This document shows, piece after piece, positions 32,771 through 41,574 of a stretch of DNA of 64,000 nucleotides. The notes beneath the pieces are model-generated. The model did no database searches. It saw only the letters and a program-made list of their open reading frames with translations, and was not told where the DNA came from. How positions within the stretch are numbered: the first letter of the stretch is position 1; each line of letters begins with the position of its first letter. Location: contig JAGUXX010000118.1 of the NCBI GenBank assembly GCA_020061585.1, positions 1 through 64,000 on the forward strand, given 5' to 3'. The position numbers and the translations under genes are program-made. This DNA comes from Betaproteobacteria bacterium (GTDB lineage Bacteria > Pseudomonadota > Gammaproteobacteria > Burkholderiales > Thiobacillaceae).

Positions 32771-33466
32771 TTACGGGCCTCCGCGCACGGAGAAATCACG
32801 AAAGCGTGCGGCCAGCGCGTCGAGCCCGGCCTGTTCCAGGTCGCTCGCGACGATCTCGGGCAACCTAGTCCCGCAACCGGCTGGCCGATGCGCCTGGATC
32901 ACCAGTCGGTCGGCGCCCGCATGCCGTATCTCGTTCGATAGCGCCATCAGATCGTCGGCGGAGAGTAATTCCGGGTGCCAGGTGCAGCGCAGTTCGTAAT
33001 CCACGCCCGCTTCCAGGATCAGGCGCAGGCTGTCGAACACCGCCTCGCCAACGCTAGAGGTGTCGGTAATGCGGGGATAAACGGCGCGCGGCGCCTTCAG
33101 GTCGAGGCCGATCCAGTCGATGAGCGGCAAGACGCGCGCTAGACGTTGCGGGTACATGCCGGCGCTGTGCAGACCGATCCGGAAGCCCATCGCCTTGGCT
33201 TCACGCATGGCGTCGGCGAGCCCGCCCTGCAGGGTGGGTTCGCCGCCGGAAAACACCACGGCATCGAGCAGGCCGCGCCGGCTTGCGAGAAAACGCAGCA
33301 GGTCCGGCCAGGCATGGCTTTCCGGCCCGTCCGCGGGCAATAGATGCGGGTTGTGGCAATAGCTACAGCGCCAGGGGCAGCCCTGGCAGAACACCACGGC
33401 GGCCAGCCGGCCGGGGTAGTCGGTGGTGGTGAACGGCGTGAAGCCGCCGATGCGGAGTGTGGTCAT
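32771..33466 (-). CDS. nrdG: Anaerobic ribonucleotide reductase-activating protein NrdG
   Basis: The 231-residue radical SAM activase has GFTPFTTTDYPGRLAAVVFCQGCPWRCSYCHNPHL, the CxxxCxxC motif preceded by an extra Cys as in NrdG/PflA-like activases, and GGEPTLQGG. It generates the glycyl radical on NrdD. It lies downstream of the nrdD large and small genes, separated by an inverted repeat. Confidence 0.9.
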   Translation of the reverse strand: MTTLRIGGFTPFTTTDYPGRLAAVVFCQGCPWRCSYCHNPHLLPADGPESHAWPDLLRFLASRRGLLDAVVFSGGEPTLQGGLADAMREAKAMGFRIGLHSAGMYPQRLARVLPLIDWIGLDLKAPRAVYPRITDTSSVGEAVFDSLRLILEAGVDYELRCTWHPELLSADDLMALSNEIRHAGADRLVIQAHRPAGCGTRLPEIVASDLEQAGLDALAARFRDFSVRGGP

Positions 33467-33480
33467 GGCGGTGGGCCGGA

Positions 33481-33548
33481 AAGCAGGTCGGCAATCCCTT
33501 GCCGACGCGCGGAGGTTGGGATGTCGGCAAAGGATTGCCGACCTGCTT
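33481..33548. repeat. 26-bp inverted repeat between nrdG and the small nrdD gene
   Basis: AAGCAGGTCGGCAATCCCTTGCCGAC pairs with GTCGGCAAAGGATTGCCGACCTGCTT with one mismatch. It is REP-like; a related core (CGGCAAAGGACTGCCGAC) occurs near 42030. It could attenuate or stabilise the nrd transcript. Confidence 0.75.
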
Positions 33549-33551
33549 GGT

Positions 33552-33749
33552 TCAGCCTTGCGTTTGCGGGCTCAGGCCGCAGCTTGCTTCCCGATAGAAG
33601 CGGCGCTCGGCATATTCGCCTTTCTTGCCGGTGTTGAAGCTGGCCACCGGGCGGTGGTAGCCCATTACGCGAGTCCAGACTTCGCAGGGCTGGCGTTCCT
33701 CGTCTTTCAGTTCGATGTCGATCTGGTTGAAGTCGATCGGTGCGTTCAT
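33552..33749 (-). CDS. nrdD: Separate glycyl-radical domain of class III ribonucleotide reductase
   Basis: Start at 33749 (MNAPIDFNQIDIEL) with AAGGAG RBS; 65 residues. The segment QPCEVWTRVMGYHRPVASFN is the C-terminal glycyl-radical block of NrdD, with the RVxGY glycine in RVMGYHRP. The large NrdD gene ends 33 bp upstream just after its zinc-binding Cys set and lacks this block. So the reductase is encoded as two polypeptides, each with its own start and RBS; it is not a frameshift. Confidence 0.85.
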   Translation of the reverse strand: MNAPIDFNQIDIELKDEERQPCEVWTRVMGYHRPVASFNTGKKGEYAERRFYREASCGLSPQTQG

Positions 33750-33781
33750 GGTGTCTCCTTGGTTTGAGGTGGGGGTGAGGA

Positions 33782-35815
33782 CTAGGCGGCCTTGAGTTGG
33801 CGTTTCTTGGCCAGGATTTCGGCGTCGCACTTCGGGCAGAACTTGTGTTCGCCGGAGAGATAGCCGTGGGTCGGGCAGATCGAGAAGGTCGGCGTGATGG
33901 TGATGTAGGGCAGGCGGAAATTGGTCAGCGCCCGCTTGACCAGGGTCTTGCAGGCCTCGACGCTGGAGATGCGTTCGTTCATGTACAGGTGCAGCACGGT
34001 GCCGCCGGTGTATTTCGCCTGTAACGCTTCCTGCCGGGAGAGTGCCTCGAACGGGTCGTCGGTCCAGCCCACCGGCAGTTGCGAGGAGTTGCTGTAGTAG
34101 GGCTGCGCCTCGCTCCCGGCTTGAAGGATGTCGGCCCAGCGTTTGCGGTCTTCCTTGGCGAAACGGTAGGTGGTTCCCTCCGCCGGCGTGGCTTCCAGGT
34201 TGTAGAGGTGGCCGGTGGCTTCCTGGAATTCGACCATGCGGGCTCGGACGTGGTCGAGCAGGCGGCAGGCGAAGGCGTGGCCCCAGTCCGAGGTGAGATC
34301 GTGCGCGCCGTCGCTGAAGTTGCGGATCATCTCGTTGATACCGTTGACGCCCAGCGTCGAGAAGTGATTGCGCAGGGTGCCGAGGTAACGCTTGGTGTAG
34401 GGGAACAGGCATTGGTCCATCAGGCCCTGGATCACCTTGCGCTTGATCTCCAGGCTGTCGCGGCCCATTTCCAGCAGCGCGTCCAGGCGCGCCAGCAGCG
34501 CCGCTTCGTCGCCTTTGTGGAGATAGCCCAGACGGGCGCAGTTGACGGTGACCACCCCCAGGCTGCCGGTCTGCTCGGCGCTGCCGAACAGGCCGTTGCC
34601 GCGCTTCAACAATTCGCGCAGGTCGAGCTGGAGGCGGCAGCACATCGACCGCACCATGTTCGGCTTCAGTTCCGAGTTCACGAAGTTCTGGAAATAGGGC
34701 AGGCCGTACTTGGCGGTCATGTCGAACAGCCGGTCGGCGTTCTTCGAATCCCACGGGAAGTCCGGCGTGATGTTGTAGGTGGGGATGGGGAAGGTGAAGG
34801 CGCGGCCCTTGGCATCGCCGGTGGTCATCACCTCGATGTAGGCGCGGTTGATCATGTCCATCTCGACCTGCAGATCGCCGTAGCTGAACGGCATTTCCAC
34901 GCCGCCGATGATCGGAATCTGTTCCTTCAGGTCGTCCGGGCAGGTCCAGTCGAAAGTGAGATTGGTGAACGGTGTCTGGGTGCCCCAGCGAGACGGCACG
35001 TTGAGGTTGTAGACCAGTTCCTGGATGGCCTGGCGCACCGCGTCGTAAGCCAGGTTGTCCTTGCGGATGAACGGCGCCATGTAGGTGTCGAACGACGAGA
35101 ACGCCTGCGCCCCGGCCCACTCGTTCTGCAAGGTACCGAGGAAGTTGACGATCTGGCCGACGGCGGAGGACAGGTGTTTCGGCGGTCCCGCCTCGACCTT
35201 GCCGGGTACGCCGTTGAGGCCCTCGTGCAGCAGCGTGCGCAGCGACCAACCGGCGCAGTAGCCGGCCAGCATGTCGAGGTCGTGGATGTGGATGTCGCCC
35301 TGGCGGTGCGCCTCACCCACTTCCGGCGCATAGACGTGCGACAGCCAGTAGTTGGCGGTGACCTTGCCGGATACGTTGAGGATCAGTCCGCCCAGTGAGT
35401 AGCCCTGGTTGGCGTTGGCGTTGACGCGCCAGTCCTGGCGGTTGAGGTATTCGTTGATCGACGATTCGACGTCGACCAGGGTCTTGCGGTCGGCGCGCAG
35501 CTTGGCGTGCTGCTCGCGGTAGACGATGTAGGCGCGCGCGGTTTTCAGGTGGTTGGCGGCGATCAGGGTCTGCTCGACCACGTCCTGGATCTGCTCGATG
35601 CTGGGGGGCTGACCATGAAAGCGGTGGATCAGCACCTTGGTGACCTGGGCGCTCAGCAGGTTCGCTTCGTCGGCATCGAATTCCCCGGCTGCCTGGCCGG
35701 CGCGCTGGAGGGCGGAACGGATTTTCTCGCTGTCGAACGGCACCCGGCGACCGTCACGTTTGAGGGCCTCGCGGGGCAGCGAGAGGACGGGATGGGGCAG
35801 AATCGAGTCAGTCAT
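33782..35815 (-). CDS. nrdD: Anaerobic (class III) ribonucleoside-triphosphate reductase, large part
   Basis: 677 residues. The N-terminal ATP-cone (about 10-105: LKRDGRRVPFDSEKIRSALQ) is followed by the ten-stranded barrel domain (GGLILNVSGKVTANYWLSH, GVEMPFSYGDLQVEMDM, VRSMCCRLQLD). The C-terminal zinc site is CPTHGYLSGEHKFCPKCD. The protein stops after QLKAA, before the expected glycyl-radical motif, which is supplied by the 65-residue gene downstream. It makes dNTPs without oxygen. A 30-bp perfect palindrome resembling an NrdR box lies 18 bp upstream. Confidence 0.95.
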   Translation of the reverse strand: MTDSILPHPVLSLPREALKRDGRRVPFDSEKIRSALQRAGQAAGEFDADEANLLSAQVTKVLIHRFHGQPPSIEQIQDVVEQTLIAANHLKTARAYIVYREQHAKLRADRKTLVDVESSINEYLNRQDWRVNANANQGYSLGGLILNVSGKVTANYWLSHVYAPEVGEAHRQGDIHIHDLDMLAGYCAGWSLRTLLHEGLNGVPGKVEAGPPKHLSSAVGQIVNFLGTLQNEWAGAQAFSSFDTYMAPFIRKDNLAYDAVRQAIQELVYNLNVPSRWGTQTPFTNLTFDWTCPDDLKEQIPIIGGVEMPFSYGDLQVEMDMINRAYIEVMTTGDAKGRAFTFPIPTYNITPDFPWDSKNADRLFDMTAKYGLPYFQNFVNSELKPNMVRSMCCRLQLDLRELLKRGNGLFGSAEQTGSLGVVTVNCARLGYLHKGDEAALLARLDALLEMGRDSLEIKRKVIQGLMDQCLFPYTKRYLGTLRNHFSTLGVNGINEMIRNFSDGAHDLTSDWGHAFACRLLDHVRARMVEFQEATGHLYNLEATPAEGTTYRFAKEDRKRWADILQAGSEAQPYYSNSSQLPVGWTDDPFEALSRQEALQAKYTGGTVLHLYMNERISSVEACKTLVKRALTNFRLPYITITPTFSICPTHGYLSGEHKFCPKCDAEILAKKRQLKAA

Positions 35816-35832
35816 GTTGTCTCCTGTTTTGA

Positions 35833-35862
35833 TTGCAAGACACTACTAGTAGTGTCTTGCAA
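35833..35862. promoter_or_regulatory. Perfect 30-bp palindrome upstream of nrdD, NrdR-box-like
   Basis: TTGCAAGACACTACT followed by its exact complement forms a perfect palindrome. The inner ACACTACTAGTAGTGT (35840-35855) shares the ACAC...GTGT ends of the 16-bp NrdR box. Only one box is present, whereas NrdR usually uses two. Confidence 0.55.
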
Positions 35863-35921
35863 ACAGATTAACAACAAATGTGGTGTTTTTAGCGGCCGTC
35901 TCGTCGCGATTTCTGTTTTCC

Positions 35922-35935
35922 TTGCCTTAGGTCAA
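35922..35935. promoter_or_regulatory. Weak FNR/DNR-like box upstream of nrdD
   Basis: TTGCCTTAGGTCAA has imperfect dyad half-sites (TTGCC/GTCAA), about 107 bp upstream of nrdD and overlapping the stop of the upstream gene. Anaerobic control of nrdD would make sense, but the match is weak. Confidence 0.3.
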
Positions 35936-38232
35936 GCGGGCAACAGCCTTGCGATCTGGCAGGGAAAATTGCGCAAGCTGTTCGACCCCGCGACCGGGTC
36001 GAAGCATTCGCCGTCGATCAGGCGGTTGGCATCTCCAGCGCCATCCGCGTATTGCCACCAGCCATACTGCGCGCACACCACGTCGGGGGCGAGATGGCGG
36101 TCGAGTTTGGCGCGGGCGCGCATGCCGCCGATCGAAGTGGTCACTTGCAGCCAGTCGCCATCGCTGATGCCGTGCGCCCCAGCTGCTTCCGGGTGAATCT
36201 CGACCAGAGGGTCGGGCATGCGTCGACGCAGGGAGGGCTGGTTGCGCTGTTGGCTATGACAATACTGCGGCCACTTAGCGGTAGTGAGGGTGAGGGGAAA
36301 ACGCGGCTCGTTCGGCACGCCGGAAGCAACGTAATCGGGTAGCGGATCGAGGCCGACGCCGCGCAGTCTCTCGTTGTGCAGTTCCAGCCGGCCGCTGGGG
36401 GTGGCGAAACCGTTCTGCTCATATTTCCGGTAGCGGGTTTCCAGTGCCAGGGTGATGCCGCCGGGTGCGGCGCGCAGAGCTTCCGGGGTCAGGCCGGCCG
36501 GCGCCAGCATCTCGGCCAGGGCGGCTTCCGGGTCGCCGCCGAAGAACTGATCGGCCAGGCCCAGACGCTTGGCCAGTTCGAACACGATCCAGGTATCGGA
36601 ACGGCTCTCGCCTTGCGGTGGCACAAAAGCCGGGCGCAGTTGCACCCGGGCTTCAGCCGCCGCGCTCACCTGGAAGCCGGCTTGCAGGCCTTCGCGTTCC
36701 CAGGCGCTGCATACCGGCAACAGGAGGTCGGCGTAGCGCGCGGTCGGGGTCTCGACCAGTTCGGTCAGGGCAAAGAAGTCGAGCTGCTTCAGCGCGGCTT
36801 CGCTCAATCGGGTATTGGGCTTGGAAAGCAGGAAGTTGCTGCCGAAGGAGATCAGGCAGGAGATCGGATAGGGTTCGCCCTCCACCACGGCGCGGAACAG
36901 GTCGCGGCTGGTGATCCAGCCTTTTTGCGGCGGCCCTTGCGGACGTTCGTCCCGGCCCAGAGTCAGCGCCCGTTCCTCGGGACTCACCCAGTCGAAGCCC
37001 ATGACATCGGCTACGGGCGGCTTGCTGAACCAGACGTTGCCGCCGGGTGCGTCCAGGCAGCCGGTCAGGCCGTACAACGCGGCAATCGCGCGGCCGTTCT
37101 GGGTGGCGTTGCTGTGCTGGCAGGTGCCGGTCCAGGTGAAGAAGGACAGCGGCAGGTTTTCCGCGATCAGGTTCGCCGCCGCCTCGACTTGCTCAGCAGG
37201 GATGCCGGTGACTGCCGCGACTCGGGTAGATGGCCAGGCACGGCAGCGTTCGACGAGGCGCTCGAATACTGGGCGGCAGATGACTTCGCCACGCAGGATC
37301 TGCACCGTGTAACGCCCGCGCAAAGCCAGACGTGTTTCCGTGGCGGCATTGGGAGGGCGGCTTGGGCAGAGCTGCATCGTTCCTGTCGCCTCATTCCAGA
37401 CCACACGCTGCTCGGAATCGCCGTCGGCGCTCAGATCGGCGCCGGTCAGCAGGTGTCCATCGTCCTCGGCCACCAGGAAGGGCGCGTCGCTCCAGCGTGT
37501 GAGAAAAGTATCGTCATAGCGTCCTGATTCGATCAGCAGATGGGCCAGCCCCAGCGCCAATGTGCCATCGCTGCCGGGATGCGGGCGCAGCCAAAGATCG
37601 GCGGCAGCGGCCAGGCCGGCGCGACGGGGATCGACCACGATCAGCCTGGCGCCGCGTTTTCGAGCCTGCTGGACCGCCGTCGCCTGCGCCAACCAGGAAG
37701 TCGCCGGGTTGAAACCCCACAACAGGATGCAACCGGTGTGTTCATAGTCCGGCATGCCGATGCCGGCGCCGAAGGTATAAGCCGGGGCGAAGTCCTTGTG
37801 CCAGTTGCAATTCTCGGTGGCGAAAACCAGGTTGGGGCTGTGGCAGGCATGGGCCAGGCGATGAATCCAGGCGAAGCTGTCGGCCACCGCCGTGCCGCTT
37901 GGCGTGGCGACGCCGAAGGCCAGCAACCGGGGGGCCTGGGTGATTGCGGCGCGCATTTTGCCCGCGACTAGGTCGAGGGCTGTGTCCCAGGAAATCCGCT
38001 CCCAGCCCGGATCAGCCTCACCCTTGGGGCGAGTGCGGCGCAACGGATGCAAGACGCGATCCGGGGCGTACACCGCTTCCGCTGCCGCCTTGGCCTTGAC
38101 GCACAGCGCCTGGCCGGTGGGATGCTCCGGGTCGGCATCGACGCGGGTCAGGATGCCGTCCTCCAGAGTGCCCACGCAGCCGCAGCGGGAGATGCACAGG
38201 GCGCAGTAACCATGGCGTAGTTCAGTCGTCAT
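35932..38232 (-). CDS. Cytoplasmic molybdopterin oxidoreductase, BisC/formate dehydrogenase-like, orphan
   Basis: The 766-residue protein has no Tat signal. The N-terminus has the [4Fe-4S] pattern CALCISRCGCVG...LCVKAK. The probable Mo ligand is the Cys in FATENCNWHKDF. The central region has VVDPRRAGLA and a TGTCQHSNATQ active-site-like block; the C-terminal molybdopterin dinucleotide domain has DVVCAQYGWWQ. No Fe-S or membrane subunit gene is adjacent, so it probably uses a soluble partner. It resembles the broad formate dehydrogenase/polysulfide/assimilatory reductase group. The substrate is unassigned. Confidence 0.85.
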   Translation of the reverse strand: MTTELRHGYCALCISRCGCVGTLEDGILTRVDADPEHPTGQALCVKAKAAAEAVYAPDRVLHPLRRTRPKGEADPGWERISWDTALDLVAGKMRAAITQAPRLLAFGVATPSGTAVADSFAWIHRLAHACHSPNLVFATENCNWHKDFAPAYTFGAGIGMPDYEHTGCILLWGFNPATSWLAQATAVQQARKRGARLIVVDPRRAGLAAAADLWLRPHPGSDGTLALGLAHLLIESGRYDDTFLTRWSDAPFLVAEDDGHLLTGADLSADGDSEQRVVWNEATGTMQLCPSRPPNAATETRLALRGRYTVQILRGEVICRPVFERLVERCRAWPSTRVAAVTGIPAEQVEAAANLIAENLPLSFFTWTGTCQHSNATQNGRAIAALYGLTGCLDAPGGNVWFSKPPVADVMGFDWVSPEERALTLGRDERPQGPPQKGWITSRDLFRAVVEGEPYPISCLISFGSNFLLSKPNTRLSEAALKQLDFFALTELVETPTARYADLLLPVCSAWEREGLQAGFQVSAAAEARVQLRPAFVPPQGESRSDTWIVFELAKRLGLADQFFGGDPEAALAEMLAPAGLTPEALRAAPGGITLALETRYRKYEQNGFATPSGRLELHNERLRGVGLDPLPDYVASGVPNEPRFPLTLTTAKWPQYCHSQQRNQPSLRRRMPDPLVEIHPEAAGAHGISDGDWLQVTTSIGGMRARAKLDRHLAPDVVCAQYGWWQYADGAGDANRLIDGECFDPVAGSNSLRNFPCQIARLLPA

Positions 38233-38255
38233 CGCGTATTCCGGAATCCGATCAT

Positions 38256-38996
38256 CTATGGCGTTTCGACACTCCCCCGCAGCATCGGCCGAGGAGGATG
38301 GGCATGATTGGTCGCCAGATGATAAATCCGCAGCAGGTCATCTTCGGTAACGTCGATGAAGGAATCGATCTGTGACAAGGCGTAAACCAGATCGCTGTGC
38401 GCAATCATGGTTTTCTCTTCGGCTTCCAAGGGCATGCGGGTTGGATTCAATTTCGCAATCCAGAGCGGATAACGGCGATGCTGGAATGGCGCGTTGAACA
38501 GCATGGCGACGCTCAACAGCACCATCACATTGAGCAACAGGGGTACCACCAGATAGCCAAATCCCAGTGCATGCACTGTTTCGCCACCCATCACCACCGC
38601 CAACGCCGCCGCTCCGCCCGGCGGGTGCAGACAACGCAGGTAGTACATCGCGGCAATGGACAGCGCCACCGCCACCGCCGCGGCCGTCAATGAGTCGTGG
38701 ATGAGCAGGGCGCAGGTGATGCCGATGGCGGAAGACAACATGTGCCCGCCAAGCACGGGCCAGGGTTGCGACAAGGGGCTGTGCGGCACGGCGAACAGCA
38801 GGACGGCGGATGCACCCATCGAGGTGACGACCAGTGCGGTTCCCTGCGCACCCAAAACACTGTGGCTGATGGCCAGCACCCCGAGAATGCCGAGGAAGGC
38901 ACCCAAGGCGGAGAGCAGTTTTTCTACATGGCTGGCTGGATGTGGATCCTTGCCAATCCAACGGCTCCACATTTTTATGATGTTCATTCCATCCAC
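38256..38996 (-). CDS. HPP-family integral membrane protein
   Basis: The 246-residue protein has four or five hydrophobic segments and the signature CLHPPGGAAALAVVMGG that names the HPP family, plus a C-terminal cytoplasmic tail (SQIDSFIDVTEDDLLRIYHL). Some HPP proteins of cyanobacteria and plastids have been linked to nitrite transport, which would fit the nitrate/molybdoenzyme surroundings. It is divergent from a LysR regulator. Confidence 0.85.
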   Translation of the reverse strand: MDGMNIIKMWSRWIGKDPHPASHVEKLLSALGAFLGILGVLAISHSVLGAQGTALVVTSMGASAVLLFAVPHSPLSQPWPVLGGHMLSSAIGITCALLIHDSLTAAAVAVALSIAAMYYLRCLHPPGGAAALAVVMGGETVHALGFGYLVVPLLLNVMVLLSVAMLFNAPFQHRRYPLWIAKLNPTRMPLEAEEKTMIAHSDLVYALSQIDSFIDVTEDDLLRIYHLATNHAHPPRPMLRGSVETP

Positions 38997-39060
38997 CTTC
39001 TCGAATTGGGACCCATGCAGTGTATGAGAGTAAACTAATATTCAACTAACGACATTAATT

Positions 39061-39073
39061 GATATTTAATATC
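39061..39073. promoter_or_regulatory. AT-rich palindrome in the HPP/lysR divergent promoter
   Basis: GATATTTAATATC is a perfect palindrome (GATATT-T-AATATC) in a markedly AT-rich 105-bp spacer between divergent genes. It is a candidate LysR operator. Confidence 0.4.
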
Positions 39074-39101
39074 GAATTATTGAATAGATGAGCGCTACTT
39101 C

Positions 39102-39953
39102 ATGGACATCGAATTCGCCCGCACCTTTCTGGCTGTTGCGGCAGCTGGCAATTTCGTCGGCGCCGCGGAACGCCTGCACATTACCCAATCCACGGTCAGC
39201 GCCCGCATCCAGACGCTGGAATCCCGGATGGGCGCGCGGCTGTTCCGGCGTGGACGCGGTGGCGCCGAACTTACCGCCGCCGGACTGCGCTTCCTGCGCC
39301 ATGCCAAGACCCTGGTGCGCACCCTGGAACAGGCGCGCCACGACGTCAGCCTGCCCAGCGGCTTCAGCGGCGGGCTGACTCTGAGTGGGCGCAGCGCCTT
39401 GTGGGAAGACTTCCTGCCGCGCTGGGTCGATTGGATGCGCAGCGCCGTACCCGATGTTTCGCTGCGCCTTGAACTTGGGTTCGAGGAAGGCATCATGCAG
39501 GGGCTTGCGCAGGGCATCGTCGACATTGGTGTCATGTACACCCCTGAAAGCCGTCCTGGGCTCGCGGTGGAGCACCTGTTCGACGAGTCCCTGGTATTGG
39601 TCACCAGCAATCCGAATCGCCCCTGGCCCGACCCCGACTACATCCATATCGATTGGGGTGTGGAGTTTCATGCACAGTTCGGCGCCCGTTTCCCTGAAGT
39701 GGAAACGCCCGCCCGTATCGCCAACATCGGCTGGATCGGGCTCCAGTTAATGGAATCGCGCGGCGGCTCGGCCTACCTGCCGCGGCGCACGGTATATCGT
39801 TCAATCGAACAGGGCCGCTTGTGGCAGGTGCATGAAAGCCCGCTTATCACGCTGCCTGTTTATATGGTGTTCCCGATTGACCGGGATGAGGCGCACCTGG
39901 CGCGCGCGGTGCAGAAGCTGCGCTCGCTGGGCGCGGAGGAACGAGTGAAATAG
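39102..39953 (+). CDS. LysR-type transcriptional regulator
   Basis: The 283-residue protein has an N-terminal helix-turn-helix (TFLAVAAAGNFVGAAERLHI, TQSTVSARIQTLE) and a LysR substrate-binding domain. It is divergent from the HPP membrane gene and probably regulates it. The ligand is unknown. Confidence 0.92.
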   Translation: MDIEFARTFLAVAAAGNFVGAAERLHITQSTVSARIQTLESRMGARLFRRGRGGAELTAAGLRFLRHAKTLVRTLEQARHDVSLPSGFSGGLTLSGRSALWEDFLPRWVDWMRSAVPDVSLRLELGFEEGIMQGLAQGIVDIGVMYTPESRPGLAVEHLFDESLVLVTSNPNRPWPDPDYIHIDWGVEFHAQFGARFPEVETPARIANIGWIGLQLMESRGGSAYLPRRTVYRSIEQGRLWQVHESPLITLPVYMVFPIDRDEAHLARAVQKLRSLGAEERVK

Positions 39954-39999
39954 GCGCAAACGGAGGCGTCATGACATTGGTCATAGAAACAAATTCAGA

Positions 40000-40046
40000 T
40001 TGAGATCAACATCGCGCTGTCACAAAGAGCCATTCATTGAAATCAA
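40000..40046. promoter_or_regulatory. Paired short palindromes upstream of the sigma54 activator gene
   Basis: TTGAGATCAA (40000-40009) and TTGAAATCAA (40037-40046) are near-identical 10-bp dyads 37 bp apart in the 247-bp gap before the activator gene. They could be operator half-pairs. No protein can be assigned. Confidence 0.35.
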
Positions 40047-40200
40047 TACGTTAGCGAAGAATGAATTCTGGCGCGAATATTGCTTTACAGGCTGTGGCCA
40101 GAAACAATAGGTGTCTCATGCACAAGATCAGCCGAGGCGGCTGCAGGCTGATTCCTGAAATGGATGCGCCGCGGTCAAGCCCGTCCCCAAGCCATTTGCG

Positions 40201-41547
40201 ATGACAGAAAACCGCAAACTTCCCGAGCAATCCTTTCTGCAAAGCCTGGTGGAATCCCATCAGGAACCCTTTTGCCTGGTCGACGAGCAATATCGGATAG
40301 TTGCCGCCAACCAGCGCTACGCCGAGCGTTACGCGGGTTTGGACAAACAGTCCGTGGTGGGACGCAAATGCCATGAGATATCACACGAATCGAGTGTGCC
40401 CTGTGATGTACATGAGGAGTGTCCGCTACGGCAGACATTCGATCAGGGCCATCCCTTTCAAGTGGTGCATCGCCATTTCGACCAGTACCACGAGCCCGAC
40501 TATGTCACTGTTCATTCCACGCCGATCTTCAACGCGGCTGGCGAGGTGGTGTTGGTCGGCGAGAGCATGACTTCCATCAGCCACGGCAATGATCTTTGTT
40601 TCGACGCGGAAAGAATGGTGAGCGGCTGCTGCCCTTCGTTCATGCGAGTGCTGGACAATATGGCGACTGTGGCTGAATCCGATTTTCCCGTGCTGATCCT
40701 GGGTGAGACCGGGAGCGGCAAGGAGATGGCCGCTCAGCTCATCCACCGCAAGTCGCCCCGCGCCGACCGGGAGTTCGTCACCATCGATTGCACCCAATTC
40801 ACCGATGAACGTTTCGCTAGCGAGCTATTTGGCCACATCCGCGGAGCCTTCACTGGCGCGGTAGAGAACAAGATGGGGCTGTTCGAACTTGCCGATCAGG
40901 GCACTCTGTTTCTGGACGAGATCGGAGAATTGCCTCTGACCAGCCAGGCAAAACTGTTACGCACCCTGGAGACCGGCAAGTTCCGCAGACTCGGCGAAAC
41001 GCGCGAGCGGCACGCCAACGTCCGCCTGGTGTGCGCCACCAACCGCGATATTCAGGCCATGGTCAAGCGGGGTGAGTTTCGCTCCGATCTTTATTACCGC
41101 ATCAACTGTATGCAGGTCGAACTGCCACCATTGCGGCATCGAAAGGGCGATCTGCCCGAGTTGATCAATTATTTTCTCGATCGCGCGGGATTTCGCCATG
41201 GCATCAGCGAAGCCGCCTACGAGACGCTGTTGGCCTACCCCTTCCCGGGCAATATGCGTGAACTACGCAACATCCTGGAGCGGGCCATGGCACTCGCCAG
41301 GGGCAAGCGGCTGGATACACAGCATCTGCCGCCAGATGTCACCCATCCGGAAAGTATGCAGGAGGTCCATCCGGTGCACGCGGAAAGTGATTTCGTTTCT
41401 TGCGCTGTTCACAGTCATGACGAGATCAAGCATCTGCGTGAGGTTCTGCATAAACACTTTGGCAATCGCCGTTTGGCGGCCCTGGAACTGGGTATAGCCG
41501 AGCGCACCCTTTACCGCAGGCTCAAGGCGCACGGCATCGAGAAATGA
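40201..41547 (+). CDS. Sigma54-dependent transcriptional activator with Cys/His-rich PAS domain
   Basis: The 448-residue enhancer-binding protein has an N-terminal PAS domain with a metal- or redox-ready motif (KCHEISHESSVPCDVHEECP). The AAA+ domain has GETGSGKE, GAFTGA and DEIGELPL. The C-terminal Fis-type helix-turn-helix is NRRLAALELGIAERTLYRRL. A strong -24/-12 promoter at 42358 precedes the rhodanese-Fcc-Nap operon, so it is the natural activator of that operon. The signal may be a sulfur or nitrogen compound. Confidence 0.93.
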   Translation: MTENRKLPEQSFLQSLVESHQEPFCLVDEQYRIVAANQRYAERYAGLDKQSVVGRKCHEISHESSVPCDVHEECPLRQTFDQGHPFQVVHRHFDQYHEPDYVTVHSTPIFNAAGEVVLVGESMTSISHGNDLCFDAERMVSGCCPSFMRVLDNMATVAESDFPVLILGETGSGKEMAAQLIHRKSPRADREFVTIDCTQFTDERFASELFGHIRGAFTGAVENKMGLFELADQGTLFLDEIGELPLTSQAKLLRTLETGKFRRLGETRERHANVRLVCATNRDIQAMVKRGEFRSDLYYRINCMQVELPPLRHRKGDLPELINYFLDRAGFRHGISEAAYETLLAYPFPGNMRELRNILERAMALARGKRLDTQHLPPDVTHPESMQEVHPVHAESDFVSCAVHSHDEIKHLREVLHKHFGNRRLAALELGIAERTLYRRLKAHGIEK

Positions 41548-41574
41548 ACCGCGCCCGAATCCAAGGAGACTCCC

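Noticed and set aside
33552-35249. 565-residue minus-strand ORF reading into the small nrdD gene
   Set aside because: Most of it is an out-of-frame reading of nrdD; only the last 65 codons are a gene.
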